Source: Rhipicephalus microplus (Eukaryota > Arthropoda > Arachnida > Ixodida > Ixodidae). Taken from it: a DNA stretch of 64,000 nt. Each line of letters opens with the position of its first letter. The stretch's first letter is position 1. The position numbers and the translations under genes are program-made. Below, one piece after another: positions 1 through 12,496 of the stretch. The DNA is taken from positions 64,177,502 to 64,241,501 of the forward strand of contig NC_134701.1 of assembly GCF_043290135.1 (NCBI RefSeq), read 5' to 3'. Below the pieces are notes generated by a model. The model made no database searches, was not told the origin of the DNA, and saw only the letters and a list, made by a program, of their open reading frames with translations.

Positions 1-820
1 CCCGTCGGCGGAGGAGCTGTAGCGATCAAGCTATGCCTTGACCCAGCGGGTCATTCGCCACGCCGGATTAGTGCCAAAAGGACAGTCTCGCCACGGCTGG
101 ACGGAGGAAGCAACAGAAGCCGACCCCACGAAACGGCGCCCACTGATTGACAGCGGCGCCAACTGGGTGGAATGTCGCCAAAGAGGGTTTTGGAGCCGCC
201 GCTCTATCTCCCGCCTGGGCCAGCCACGCATCGTTAGCGCGTTAACCGGCAGACGACGATGGCGCTGGTCAAAGGGCTCTCCCCAGAGAATTCCACGAAC
301 CTGGCACCTCTCAAAAGGCCGCGCTAAGATCTCCTCGTAGGAACGCAGCCCGAGGCCGACACCAAAGGAGTCGAGGCGCCCGTGCGTCTTCCGCTCTCCC
401 CCTCACTGTTCTACGGCAGCGCTGCGACAAGTGGCAAGGGTGTGTGTGTATGTGCAATCTTGTGTTGTGCCTCTATGAACAGACATGATGGGCGGTACTT
501 CATTGAGAGGAACTGGCACATCACCATTGGTCTGCATTGTTTTATATAGTGATCCCCAACCTAGGGACCTAGGGAACGGGGGTCAACAAAAAGGGCGTGG
601 AGTGCCTCGCCCAACGTTCTTCTCTTCTCTTCTGTCATCTCGACAACTGACTGTAAAGATGTAAATAAATCCGTTAAGTTTGCTCAAAGCTCTCCCCTAG
701 TACTTGGCTCGATGGAGCGACGGTGATCGGCCCCGCTACCCGAGACGGCGGTCGCCACGACGCGCAACAACGACAAGAAAGGGGCCACCATGTTGGCGTG
801 GCCCACCAAATGAATGGGCG
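1..820. other. Unassigned GC-rich DNA, possibly the 3' part of an LTR
   Basis: I see no convincing coding region. The stretch from about 540 to 790 has an AATAAA signal near 665 followed by a GC-rich leader, which is how the R-U5 part of a tick LTR often looks. There is no second copy in the window and no clear primer-binding site, so this remains a guess. Confidence 0.2.
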
Positions 821-1123
821 TCATGAGGCCCCGCAGTGGAAAGTTGCTGCTCTGAACGGTGCGTGAACTGCTCTAACTGCAAGCGTACCAGTATCATCAT
901 TTATTGCAATCGAGAGGGTTTCTAAAAGAGTGATGGACGAGCCTCTTTCAAGGAGCCGGAAACAGACATTATCGGATGCGACTCCAATAAACAAATAATG
1001 CCTGATCATGCCGTTTTCAAGCGCTCCGAACCCGCAGGACACCGCTAGCGACTGGAGACTAGCGATGAATTCTACAACGGGCTCGCCGGGGAGCTGACGA
1101 CGCTCTTGGAAGGGGAAGCGCGC

Positions 1124-1330
1124 CGCTTAATCGCAGGACGCATCTTTGAAATGGTCGTCGAACAATGCGACTGCGGCTTGGAATACGCCAGATGACGCAG
1201 GCGTCTCTGACGCGTTGGCAAAAACAAAGTGTGATAGGAGATTCAGGCCGGCGTGGCCCAACACGTTAAGCAGCAAGGCCTTCCGCCGCTCTGGCGTGTG
1301 GGCGTATTCCCCGACAGCATCCACGTATGG
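1124..1330 (-). pseudogene. Gag-like fragment of an LTR retroelement
   Basis: About 65 residues read on the minus strand contain a motif of the type YLDAVGEYAHTPERRKALLL followed by a region ending in FDDHF. This pattern (an E-x-A-x-TPER-x-KALLLN core near the Gag amino terminus) is common in tick gypsy-like Gag proteins. Only this block is preserved. No Gag carboxyl half, zinc knuckle or pol follows in the minus direction, and no LTR is visible around it. It is an isolated relic. It could also be a domesticated Gag-like gene fragment, but nothing here supports expression. Confidence 0.45.
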
Positions 1331-1449
1331 TTAAAAAATGAATTTTCAATCATCCCAAGGAATCGGTGAATTCCCGGGCGTAAATAGAAATAGCAGTGGA
1401 GGAGTGGGATACGCCATGGCAATTAAAAAACTACACATACGAAAAAAAA

Positions 1450-2070
1450 TGGCAGATCCCACGTACAGTGGGAATCGATGATATGCGAAGCTAGACTGAG
1501 GAAGGTGTCCCTTGAAGATCAGCACAATATTACGAGGTGGAGGTAAATTATGCTGTACATGACGTCCATGTCATTATTATCATGTGTGCGTCTGTCATTT
1601 TTGTTCATCGTCCATTCACGTCACATATTACCAAATTCGGTATATGTAAACCTAGCTAAACGGCCGCAAGTGCGGTATGAGTGCAGTATGTATTCATGTT
1701 TTACATTACATGCATGTCGTGATTATCACGCTTGGACGTACTATTTACCTTCTTCGTCTATTCACGCCACGTAATACTGAATTCGGTAAATGTGAAGCTA
1801 GCAAAATGGCTGCGAGCGCATCATGAGTGTGGTACGAAGTCATGTTCTTATATGACACGCATGTCATGATTATCATGTTTGCACGAGTCATATATCTCCG
1901 TCATGCATTCACGTCACGTTATACCAAAATCCGTCAATGGGAAGCCAGTGAAACGACCGCAAGCGCATCATGAGCGTGCGTTGTAGTCATGTTGTTTCAT
2001 GACACGCATAAAATTGTTATTTTTGTGACAGTTATTCACCTTCATCATGCATGCACGTCACCTGAAAGTC
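1450..2070 (+). repeat. Composite element copy 1: end hairpin plus ~146 bp tandem units
   Basis: A leader (1450-1555) is followed by three to four diverged units of about 146 bp; the ATTCACG landmark ends at about 1620, 1766, 1913 and 2057. The leader has a perfect 6-bp stem hairpin, TCCCACGTACAGTGGGA (1457-1473), then ATGCGAAGC (1483-1491). The same leader recurs inverted at 47200-47312, where it also abuts 146-bp units. Units contain CATGATTATCATG-like palindromic stretches and the landmark CCAAATTTGGTA. This copy lacks the tetranucleotide tract and tail seen at 20431 and 45325. Confidence 0.75.
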
Positions 2071-2583
2071 ACACCCTTGCCGTAAAGGCGAAACAAAGAA
2101 CGTGATAGCAACAAATTGGAAAGTCACGCACAGGGTGGCTGCAGATCGAAACGTGCTTGTGTTTTTCACGCACAAATGACACACGAAGCGTACTCACAGG
2201 TACCGATGATCGCGAATAGGCGTCATAATTGTTACTTCGCTGTATCTGAAAAACTCGCCCTAGTCGCAAACGGAGACTGTGCAAAGATTGCAGTGACTTT
2301 TGTGCACTCGGTAACTACAATAGAGTCGTTGCGGTGAAATACCAAGGCCAGCTAAGACGTACCATTGTCCTCACCGCGAGATAAGCACACGTGTTAGCAT
2401 CCACCCTGCTCTCTCTCCGCTAGGCAAAATACGCGTTAGTGATAATAGCGCCTGCAGCCCTGTCGTGAAAATGTGGCTACGCGCCATCTTCTTGGTGATG
2501 CTTAAAGCACGATGGTAGTCCCCGAGGGGCCCGTCACCAGTGGTAAGTGGCATATATAAACATCTTGCCGTGTAAACATTGAA
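2071..2583. other. No recognisable gene
   Basis: Degenerate sequence after the repeat array. Short open frames occur on both strands but show no domain or motif that I recognise. Confidence 0.5.
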
Positions 2584-3016
<433 letters not shown>

Positions 3017-3147
3017 CACGAGTCGGCAGGATGAAGATCTGCCAACCCCTTCATCAGTCGCTCATCATCTACGCAGTCCTCCGCATGACACCCTGAGCAT
3101 ACATGGACTACCGTACAAGCGCCTAGCATTACGCATCGACTAGCATC

Positions 3148-3516
3148 ATGCCAGAAGCATCTACGGACCTTTCCATCCCCAAGTACACCGGAGTAGCGAA
3201 CGATGGACCCGTACGAGACTGGTTCAACCTGTTCGAGTTCCACGCTACCACGGCATCATAATGTGAACGGGAGATGGTTACGAACTTCAGCTACTACGTC
3301 ACCGGTGAGACACTTAAATTTTGCCTCACACACATATTCGACAGCGACGAGTCTTGGCAAAAGATAAAAGAAGAAATGATCACCCGGTTTCAAGACTATA
3401 ATGAAGATTCAATTAGAACACACACAGTTCATTCGGAATCAGTCATCGCAGTCATAAGCAGCCTTTACGCATTCGAGCACAGAGCACGAATTTACGATTC
3501 GTGTCAGGTGAACTGA
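3148..3516 (+). pseudogene. Broken Gag of the small LTR element
   Basis: The frame opens at an ATG 130 bp after the left LTR. The amino end contains a block ending PVRDWFNLFEFHATTAS, followed by a TAA at 3259-3261. The same frame resumes with a methionine at 3274 and reads through an NFSYYVTGETL block and a KIKEEMITRFQDY block. Such W-F-F and SYYVTGE blocks are typical of short Gag capsid-like domains in tick LTR elements; Gag packages the element RNA in the cytoplasm. The in-frame stop and absence of a zinc knuckle mark it as dead. Identity is by pattern only. Confidence 0.5.
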
Positions 3517-4681
3517 GCCACATACTCACAGAAAGACCACGCGGTCGTTTTCCCAACCTTCCACCTGGTTCCTCATCTGAGCAAATATCGCAAATGCTTA
3601 ACTCTCCACTGCATAAAAGAATGCAATCCTCTATTGATGACCCAGATGAATATAATACTTCATGGCTCATGCGTACTTTGCAAACTGACTTGGTATTCAG
3701 CTCAGCAGTTCCCCAAAGACAGAAGCATTCACAATCATCATCTTGTGAAGAAAAGTCTTCTGCAGAAGTGTCTAGAGTTCATCAATCATAAGATCGAAGC
3801 GACGTCATTCCAGTATACGACCTCAAAGGCAACACTGAAAACAAAAGCGCAGGTGCGACTTCTGATGACACAAGTATTCTTCAGGCAACCACCAACAATG
3901 AGCTGTTTATAAATACAGAAGATTCAATTGCACGAATCCCCCCACATTGTCTTGCGCCAAAAACAGCTGCATTGGTTGGCATCATAGAAGCCTGCAGAGG
4001 AATCGCTAAGAGTCCTGGCACACTACGATCAATGTCACACCCCAAGCAAGTTGACGAAACCAAGAAACTAAAACGTCAACGTACACTTCAACATTGTCAA
4101 CGACGAAAGAAAACTTCATCGAAACCACTCTTAAGGCTCAAAAAACATCGCGAAAGGACCCATCGTCGTGGATACATTCTCCACCAGAGATCTAGAATGC
4201 GCCTTCGGTCAACACATCTGCGATATCGCTATGGAAAATTTTCCAAAAGCTACAAAAGCACCCCTTGTACTCGGCAGGAACACAGGCAGCGCCCAATCAA
4301 CCTCGATCAACGCGCATGCAAGCTGCCTGCACGGCCTGTGTATCACCCACGACGAAGAATTCGATGCCTACAATATCGGAACTGTCGATTCTGCAAGTTG
4401 TTCGAGCCTCGTTTGTTCGAGCCTCGTTTGTTCTTCACAAGAATGCCAGCTGTGATTATCCCTATCTCCACGTCTAAAGCATTTTTGTGTTATCCAGGAC
4501 GCAACCACCAGTCTCGCCCACCAGAACTCTTGAGTTAGCCGGACTGCTGCACTCTCCCCTGAAGTCTTTGAAAGTTTACAGAACGACCCTGGAGCATAGA
4601 ACCAATTGTGAATTTTGACATTCGTGACTTTTTAACCTCGCCTTGTTTACTTTTTTTTTGTTCGTAATCCATGCCTTTTTC
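3517..4681. other. Interior of the small LTR element, function unknown
   Basis: Several overlapping short frames on the plus strand (for example 3501-3791, 3972-4538, 4168-4455) show no protease, reverse transcriptase or integrase motif. An 18-bp duplication around 4404-4433 repeats the phrase TTCGAGCCTCGTTTG. This could be an eroded coding region or captured non-coding DNA. Confidence 0.4.
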
Positions 4682-4697
4682 GGGGGGAGGGGAATCG

Positions 4698-4804
4698 TGT
4701 GACGTATGATGCAATGGTTTTGTAGAAGCCGATGAAGAAGAAGTGAAGAATAGAAGAAACACGAAGTATGAGCCGGGCCACGTCTCCCAGTCATCATAGC
4801 GTCA
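4698..4804 (+). repeat. 3' LTR of the small element
   Basis: Partner of 2911-3016, immediately preceded by the polypurine tract at 4682-4694. It is followed by TATATAC and then the end of the next element at 4812, so two LTR elements are almost abutting. Confidence 0.65.
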
Positions 4805-4811
4805 TATATAC

Positions 4812-4983
4812 TATGACGACTCGGTTGTAACGAGGTTTATTGGCCGTGAACTCGGGAACGAACAAGCGCAACGGACCCGAAAATGAAGCGCACGTTCAAA
4901 GACGACGATGATTGTCAGCCAGAACAGGTGATGAAGACTGACTGCTGTTCGGATGAGGATGAAGCGCATAATAGATGCCTACA
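4812..4983 (-). repeat. 3' LTR of the minus-strand gypsy element
   Basis: 172 bp, starting TGTAGGCATC on the minus strand at 4983 and ending GTCGTCATA. It contains the AATAAA signal near its 3' end. It matches 11415-11579 with a small number of changes. Confidence 0.85.
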
Positions 4984-5033
4984 CTAATTCACCTCACGTG
5001 GAAGCGGCCAGCCTGGCCGCTAGGGGCGGGTAG

Positions 5034-6889
5034 TCAAGGTGACGAGGAACGTCGTGTAAAAGCTTCATGCGGGAAACGTACAATTTCGGGGCTGCAGTAA
5101 CGGTGGTCAGTTGGCACAAGAGGCGTCACACGATAATTGACAGGTGAAGTCTGCTCTAAAACTACATATGGGCCGATGAATCGAGGCTTGAACTTGTCGC
5201 ACAGACCAGGTGTGCGAATTGGTGTAAATAGCAGCACCTCGTCACCCGGTCGGAATGATACCACACGATGAGAGGTGTCGTAGATGGGCTTCCTTGCGTG
5301 TTGCGTAGCTTCCGTGTTCATACGAGCTTGCTGGTGGCCCTGGGCAAGGCGAGAAATTTATTCCTCGCAAGAAGATGGTGATGGAGGGCCATTGCTGGTG
5401 AAGACAAAAACATCGATGAATAAAGTAGGTGAACGTCCGTAAACGAGATAAAACGGTGAGTAGCTGGTTGTGCGCTGAACAGCGGTGTCGTAGGCGAAAG
5501 TGAGGAACGGTAGAAGTTTATCCCCGTTTCTGTGATCCATTTCAATGTATACGGCGATCATGTCGGCAAGGGTTCAATGAAATCTCTCGGTAAGACCGTT
5601 TGTTTGAGGATGGTAGTTAGACGCCGTCTTGTGTGTAGTACCGGAAAAGCGAAGAACTTCACCTAAAAGCTGTGATAATAACACCTTTCCACGGTCAATA
5701 GAAGTACACGAGGAGCACCATGACGTAGAATCATGGCCTGAAGGACGAAGTCGGCAACTTCCGATGCTGAACAAGTAGCTACTGAAGTTGTCTCGGCGTA
5801 GCGTGTCAGATGGTCTACGGCGGTGACTATCCATCGATTTCCAGCGCCAGTGAGAGGAAGGGGCTCATAAAAATCGACACCGACGACTTCGAAAGGAGTT
5901 GTAGGGCACGTCATTGGCTGTAATTGACCAGCAGAAGGAGATGTCGGAAGTTTGCGAAGTTGGCATGGAGAGCAGGAACCCACGTACTTTGCTACGTTGG
6001 TAGAAAGGCCAGGCCAATAAAAGCGGCTTCGAATGTGGTCGTAAGTTTTGTGAAAGCCGAGGTGGCCAGCAGTCAAATCGTCATGAAAGGCGTTAAGTAC
6101 ATGATGTCGAAGAGCGCGTGGCAGAACAGGTACCCAGCGTTGACCGTCAGGATGATATTTGTGACGATACAGCACACCGTCCTGAAGCTTGAAGTGCTCG
6201 AGTTGTCGACGAAGCCATGCATTGGGTGGACGCGTAGCTCCTGAGAGGTGGTCTATAATGCGCCGACAATACCGCTCAGCCTGCTGCCGAGAACTGAAGG
6301 GTTGGTCATCATCGATTGGCGGCTGGTACAGCGAGGCGAGCAAGGCAACAAAACTGGGAGTCACGTCCGCCCTGGTGTCGTTGGAAATGGCAGCTGGAGT
6401 GTCGAACGAAGCTGTAGGTAGTGGGCAACGAGAAAGAGCGTCGGTGTCTTGATGTTTTTTGCCAGATTTATAAATAATCTCAAACTGATACTCCTGTAAG
6501 CGTAAAATCTAACGACCCAAACGTCCGGACAAGTTCTTCATTGTAGAAAGCAAGCATAAGGCGTGGTGGTCCGTTACGATGGTAAATTGACGGCCGGACA
6601 GATAAGGACGGAACTTTTGTATGGACCAAACCACAGCGAGGCACTCCTGCTCAGTGATGGTATAGTTCTTTTCAGTAGATGTCAGCACTCAGCTAGCGTA
6701 TGCGATGACCCTTTATCGTCCAGAGTTATCGCGTTGAAGGAGAACAGCACCTATACCGCAACCGCTGGCGTCGGTATGCAGGAGTGTCAGGGCGGTGTCA
6801 TCAAAATGGCAGAGTACAGCTTCTGACGTCAGAGCTTTTTTCAATAGGTCAAACGCCGACTGACATTCCTCGGACCACACAAAGGGTGC
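5034..6889 (-). pseudogene. RNase H and integrase part of gypsy pol
   Basis: Reading on the minus strand, an RNase H block with LLHTDASGCGIGAVLLQRD lies at about 6713-6889. A connection region follows, and then integrase at 5663-6364 with the HHCC zinc finger (GHLGFHKTYDHIRSRFYWPG, then CSPCQ) and the first catalytic block VGVDFYEPLP. The second catalytic aspartate block is lost to a frameshift near 5700. The third reappears as TNGLTERFH at about 5574-5620. A GPY-type carboxyl domain (FIGPYVVLEQ) lies at 5034-5321. RNase H removes template RNA and integrase joins the cDNA to chromosomes. At least four frame breaks make the copy non-functional. Confidence 0.85.
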
Positions 6890-8329
6890 TGTGATGAGTG
6901 AAGAAAACGACAACGACGGAAGTGCGGGGCAAGGCGCGTGTAATGTGCACGTGAGTGTCAGCGAATCAGCTGATGACCTGTGGTGGCCCATAGAGGTGGC
7001 GTGCCACGATTGGGCCACGGGTGACCATTACGTGGCAGTAGGCTGTGTGGCTGGGGACGAGCCGGAGCAGTGGCAGACGGGAGACAGCGGGCCGAAGCGT
7101 CGGACGCAGGCGATCCAGGTTCCGGCCAGGGAACGCGGCCGTCCACGCTGCTGCCGTCCAACCACCAGCTGGGGCGGCATTGCCGGCGCGAGTACTGCAT
7201 CTCGGGGCGCGGCCTGGCCTGCTGTTCTCTTCCTTGCCGAGGGCATCGCGGATCTCGGCGAGGCGTCTCCACGGTCAGCCGTTCGGCACAGCGACGTAGG
7301 TGGCCTGGCTAATCGTCACGGTTGCGCCGAGCATCGCGTCTCGACGCAAGCTGTTCGCTGGACGGGCTGGCCATTCCCCGCATGGAGTATCGCATCTCCG
7401 ATGCGGGTTGACTGCTCCGTAGCCGCACCCACGCCATCAAGCGCCGGTGTCACCAAAGCGTCGCACATCGGCAAGGGACGAGCAAGACGTTCTGCTGGGC
7501 GAGACGCGGGCGTATGTACGGAGGACCACGGAGCCGGTCGAAGTTCAGGGTGGCAGAGGATCCAGGTGCCAGGGGTGCTGGCTGAATCGAGGATTGCCGA
7601 GCGGTGCCGAGCCGTACCGAGCGACGCACCAGACTCGAAAGTGGGCCGCGAGCTCACGAGCTGTGCACCCGAGGGTACCTGGCTGTGCCCTGGCCAAGGC
7701 GAGGAACGCTGGTGAGTGAGGTGCCGCACCGCAGCTGTAGCGAGCAGCATTTCAGCACGGCACAGACGGTGCTGTGCTGGCCAGAACCCGCACGTGGAAC
7801 CGCTACGCCCGGGCGGTGATCAAGAGCTTGGAAACGAGGTCCGAGGTCGCGCTCGTCCAGGCATCTCCGCCACCGCAGCTTGAGGGTTGAGGCCACGAAG
7901 GCAGACGAAGCGGTGTGCCGCTCGTGAGGACGAGTTCCTAGCAGCGTTCCTGAGCCGGACGTGGGACCTGTACGTGTCGGCCAGGTCGAGCTCCGGTGTG
8001 CCTGTTCGGAGTCGAGTCCGTCGGCCAATACAAGGTCCAAGGCCGAGACCTGCCGAACGGCTCCTGCCTAGGTGCAGTGGCCGGGAGCAGGTTCGTGGGC
8101 GAGGCCTACCGGGTGTGGTCCTCGTGAGCCGTGGCCTGATCCTGGACCTCCGGAGTTGCGACCCTGACTGCTGGGTTGGCCGCGACGTCCGACTCAACGG
8201 CGCTGCACACGGTAGCGTATCCGTGCGCCGTCAGCCGTTCCACCCATGCCATGAAATAAAAAGTTCATGTTAATCCTTTCTCGTCCGCTATCAACAAACA
8301 TAGTGACGAACGTTCCTTTAACCATCACA
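6890..8329 (+). mobile_element. Nested solo LTR, 1,440 bp
   Basis: The insert begins TGTGATG and ends CATCACA (a 7 bp perfect terminal inverted match with TG...CA ends). It is flanked by the 5 bp duplication GGTGC at 6885-6889 and 8330-8334. It splits the gypsy pol frame exactly between RT and RNase H. An AATAAA lies about 75 bp before the right end, which fits an R-U5 region if the LTR reads on the plus strand. No coding domain is seen, although GC-rich open frames up to 274 codons occur. TG...CA plus a 5 bp duplication fits an LTR left by LTR-LTR recombination. A DNA transposon is the less likely alternative. Confidence 0.7.
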
Positions 8330-8334
8330 GGTGC

Positions 8335-10060
8335 ATTAAAAGCAAGTAGTTTGTGAAGTGGCGCAGCTATTTCGAAATTTCGTATGAAGCGACGAAAATA
8401 GGATGCGAGGCCAATAAAACTTCGCAAATCCTTAAGTCTTGTGGGGCGTAAAAAACGAAGGACGGCAGCGATCTTTTCGAGGTCAGGGCGAATACCGTCC
8501 TTGCTCACGACATTACCGAGAACCTTGATGGATTTGGTGGCAAAACGGCGTTTCTTGGTGTTAAGCTGCAGACCGGCACTGGCGAGGCAAGTTAGGACGT
8601 CATCTAAGCGTCTCAGGTGCTGAGAAAACGTTGATGAAAAGATGCTAATGTCGTCAAGGTAGCAGAGACACGTCTTCCATTTCAGACCACGCAGGACGGT
8701 GTCGATCATGCGTTCAAACGTCGCGGGCGCATCGCAGAGCCAGAAAGGCATCACGTTAAATTCGTATGGGCCATCGGGCGTCGCAAATGCCGTTTTTTCT
8801 TAGTCGTCATCGTGCATGGCAATTTGCCAATATCCCGAACGCAAATCAAGGCTTGAAAAGTATTCGGCGCCTTGCAGTGAATCAAGGGCGTCGTCGATGC
8901 GTGGCATGGGGTATACGTCCTTGCGTGTGATGTTGTTAAGTGCCCGGTAATCAACGCAAAAGCGCACGGAGCCATCTTTTTTTTTCGTACCAAAACAACA
9001 GGGGATGACCAAGAGCTAGTTGATGGACGAATTATTTCTTGTTGGAGCATGTCAGCGACGTTTTCCTCGATGATTTTTCGCTCAGCGAGAGACACGCGGT
9101 GTGGGCGGCGATGCACAATGGATGTTCCCTCCGTCTGAATGCGATGCGCTGCAGTGGTAGTTCGGCCCAACGTCGGGGAGCAGATGTCGAAAGAATCGGC
9201 GTATTTCGTTAATAACGCAAGCAATTGCTGCGCCTGTATAGCTGTTAAGTCATCACTGAAAAGGACTGTGAAGAGAGTGGATGATCCAGGCTTACTCATA
9301 GAACGGTTATTGTTAGAGGCAGGTTTAAGTGGCGTGACGCTGACAGGCACAGCATCCACAACACAGGCTACTGCAGTGCTCTCTGGCAGGAGAACTTTCT
9401 CTGGTGTTACATTCGTAGCAATGACGAGCGCAGAGCTATGGTGGAAGCTTATGACACCTGACGCAAGGGCTACGCCTTTAGCGATGCAAGTCGACGAAGG
9501 GGACACCAAGACGTCACCGTAGTCGATGTCCTTAGAGGTAAAGGTCACAATTTGCTCTTGATGTGGCGGTAGTTCCAGATCTTCGCGAGCGAACAGGCGT
9601 AGTAGCTTGTAGATGCCTTCGTCGAGCATGGAGTCCGTATTGGTTAGGTGCAGAACCCGTTCACCACAACATATAGCAGCTGAAGAACAAGATAGGAAAT
9701 CCCACCCTAGAATTAGCTGGTGAGAGCACAGGGTAAGCACAGTGAACTGGATGTAATGCAAGATGTCATCGATAAAAACACGAGCAGCACAAAGAGCAAA
9801 AGGGCGGATAGTGTTCCCCTGGGCTTCGACTAGAGTGGGTTCATTATAAGGTGTCATTATGTTTATGCGTTTGCACAATATGTTTTAGGCGTTTGCACAA
9901 ATCATACCCAATCACAGAAACTGTAGCACCAGTGTCCACCAAAGCGTCCACGAGAACTCCTGCCACCATAACAGAAACCATGTTGAACGGGCGTGCTGGA
10001 GGAATATCAGTCCTACTGTTACATGCAGTTTTTCTTCCGAAAACTGCATCACTTAGTTTT
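8335..10060 (-). pseudogene. Protease and reverse transcriptase part of gypsy pol
   Basis: On the minus strand a retropepsin active site, LVDTGATVSVIG, is encoded around 9922-9945 (DTGAT at 9922-9936). A linker and RT follow. RT blocks include [20 protein letters not shown] and [16 protein letters not shown] in the 8800-9012 frame, then the catalytic YLDD at 8650-8661 in the 8335-8754 frame. The protease cleaves polyprotein and RT copies element RNA in cytoplasmic particles. Frame breaks occur near 9880, where GCGTTTGCACAA is duplicated, and near 9000 and 8800. The frame ends at the nested LTR. Confidence 0.88.
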
Positions 10061-10136
10061 CCGACCGGTTGTCAGTGGTAAACGAGGCTGGCCGAAAAGG
10101 GGAGGAGGAGCGACGAAAGGGCGAAGGTGATCGGCG

Positions 10137-11316
10137 TCAGCTTGAACAGTGAGTGTACTGCGTCTCAGTCGACGCGGGTGGAGATGGAGACCGCAGCTGT
10201 CCAAATGAATAACGCCGGGCATAAGAATCCCCACTGGAAAAGTCTCGTTCGCGCATGTCATACCCCCGACGCTCGTCCTGCTGTTGCTTGCGGCAGAAGC
10301 GCGATATATGGCCACGATGTCCACAGTAAAAACATGTTGGGCGAGACGGGCGCCAAAGCGAGTAGTAGAGGGATCGGCGCACCGGGAGATAGCGCACTCA
10401 AGTGAACAGACAGAGGGCTGGGTGGCGTTGGTCGGAAGTAGACCGGTGGTGCAGCAGCAACCGACTTGAACGATGGCAGCGGAAAGGTAGAGTTTATATT
10501 GCGAGGAGGCGCGGCCCCAACTTGCGCGTACGTTGGAGGGCTGGACAGAGGTGGCTGTACGTAGGCTGGACCGGTAAATGATGTTAGTTTCTCCCTTACG
10601 ATGTCACGCAAGGCCATGCTTGAAGGCTGTGTGACAGATAAAGAAGGTGGTGAGACGCCCATTGATTGTAGTTCTTCGCTTATGATCTCCTGTTTTACGT
10701 CACGCAGGTCCCGGTCTGCTGGACGGTGTTCACTATTGCCCGACTGAAGGCGAACAGAATCAAGTTCGTCGAGACACTGACACGTAGAGACGACGTCAGT
10801 GATAGTAGAAGGATTCTGGGCAACAAGGGCATTGTAGGCAATACTTCTCATGCCCTTCAAGATGTGACGCTGTTTGACTGATACGCACATCGAAGAATTG
10901 ACGCGCCAGCAAAGCGCAAGGACATCCTCGTTGTAAGATGTGTATGACTCACCGTGACGTTGTTGGCGAGTATCTAGGGTTCTCTTCGGTAGAGCGGATT
11001 GAACGGCAGGTGTCCCAAATACTTGGCGAAGCTGCTGCTTAAAGGCAGGCCAGTCGGTGAGGTCAACCTTATGGTTCAAGAACCATGTCTTGGCAACGTC
11101 CGTGAGATAAAGCAATACTCAGCGGAGCTTGTTAGAGTCGTCCCAGTGATTAGTTGCACTTACTCGCTCGTAGTTATCAAGTCAGTCCTCCACATCTTCG
11201 CCGCGGAGACCAGCGAAGATCGGAGGGTCGCGCTGGTGGTTTACGATGTAAAGAGGAGGGTCTTACGGCGCAGGGACGGGAGCAGAAAGGGCGTCCGCCC
11301 ACTCACTTTGAGACAT
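10137..11316 (-). pseudogene. Gag of the minus-strand gypsy element
   Basis: The frame probably starts at the ATG at 11316 (MSQSEWADAL). It reads a capsid-like block with EDVEDWLDNYERVSATNHWD, then a stop near 11119, then YLTDVAKTWFLNH onward. A proline-rich spacer leads to a CCHC zinc knuckle, CFYCGHRGHISRFC, found in a different frame at about 10300-10340, so there is a frameshift between capsid and nucleocapsid. The basic RSPSPP-rich tail is typical of the gypsy Gag proteins in this window. The zinc knuckle binds element RNA. Confidence 0.82.
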
Positions 11317-11400
11317 GTTGGCAGACTGGGGGTCCAAGCGGCGGCCTGAACGGAGCTCGAGCGAGTAGGCGTTGTGAGGTGAGGTACTAGGATCGTCAAT

Positions 11401-11412
11401 GCACCTCCACCA
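11401..11412 (-). promoter_or_regulatory. Primer-binding site
   Basis: TGGTGGAGGTGC on the minus strand lies two bases inside the 5' LTR. The leading TGG would pair with the CCA end of a tRNA. The same site is used by the other gypsy elements here (13877, 33813, 60245). Confidence 0.6.
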
Positions 11413-11414
11413 CG

Positions 11415-11759
<345 letters not shown>

Positions 11760-11777
11760 AATTGCTATCACAATAAT

Positions 11778-11910
11778 ACCACATTTGATGGGTGCGAAAC
11801 GACCATGAGCCCATCATGAGCGTGATGTAGTCATGTTCTTAGATGACAGGCATCTCATGGTTATCATGTTTGCACCGGTCATTTACCTTCATCATTCATT
11901 CACGTCACTT
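11778..11910 (+). repeat. Single ~146 bp repeat unit, start of composite copy 2
   Basis: Contains the unit landmarks CATCATGAGCGTG, GTTATCATGTTTGCACC and ATTCACGTCAC. It is cut off on the left by the microsatellite and on the right by an insertion at about 11911. The leader hairpin of copies 1 and 3 is missing here. Confidence 0.65.
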
Positions 11911-12496
11911 AAAGGCCAACTCCGGCGATTTTTCGAGGTCAATGGATCTCAATGAAACTCTCTTGGCACGTTCCTTTGCACATTTTTGTCATTTATGGCA
12001 AATTACAGTTTTGAGAGATGCACTGATTGTTTGCAGATAAATTTTGAAGAATGCCTCGAAAAGCTCACTTCGCTTGCCAGAATTATTGGCAACACTGTCT
12101 GTGTGACGTCATGTTTGGCCTGTCAACGGAAGTGACGCAGCCGATGACATCGCTACTGTGGCCGCTACAGCGTTTATTGTGTGGCCACAAGGTGACGACG
12201 GTGGTGTTTGACACGGGTATAGCAAACGCTTTCTTCTTTCCTCAGTGCTCTTTTGCCGGCGCTTCGCAAGTCTGGCTTTTGAAGTTTTCATACTCCGCAC
12301 CGGCGGGACTCCGGTTCTCATCAAATCGTACGTAATGAGCAGACAGGACACCTGGTTTGGTTCCAGTTTCGGTATTGCACTTTTTTGCTTATTAAAAATT
12401 ACTTTCAAATTTCCTGAGAATTTCAGCTATCGGGCTCGTTAAAAGAGTGGCTAAGGCCCATAGGAACACCATTACCTTGACATGGTCGAAAAAAAA
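11911..12496. other. Dispersed-repeat-like insert, unclassified
   Basis: This block separates two parts of a 146-bp repeat array, so it is probably inserted. It starts near CTTAAAGGCCAACTCCGGCG. I see no coding motif, clear terminal repeats or second copy in the window. Confidence 0.35.

Noticed and set aside
1450..2070. CRISPR array
   Set aside because: The ~146 bp units diverge along their whole length, without short conserved repeats and unique spacers; the context is eukaryotic with retroelements.
6891..7715. 274-codon GC-rich frame within the 1,440 bp insert
   Set aside because: No domain, overlapping long frames on both strands as expected from GC-rich DNA, and the insert has solo-LTR structure.
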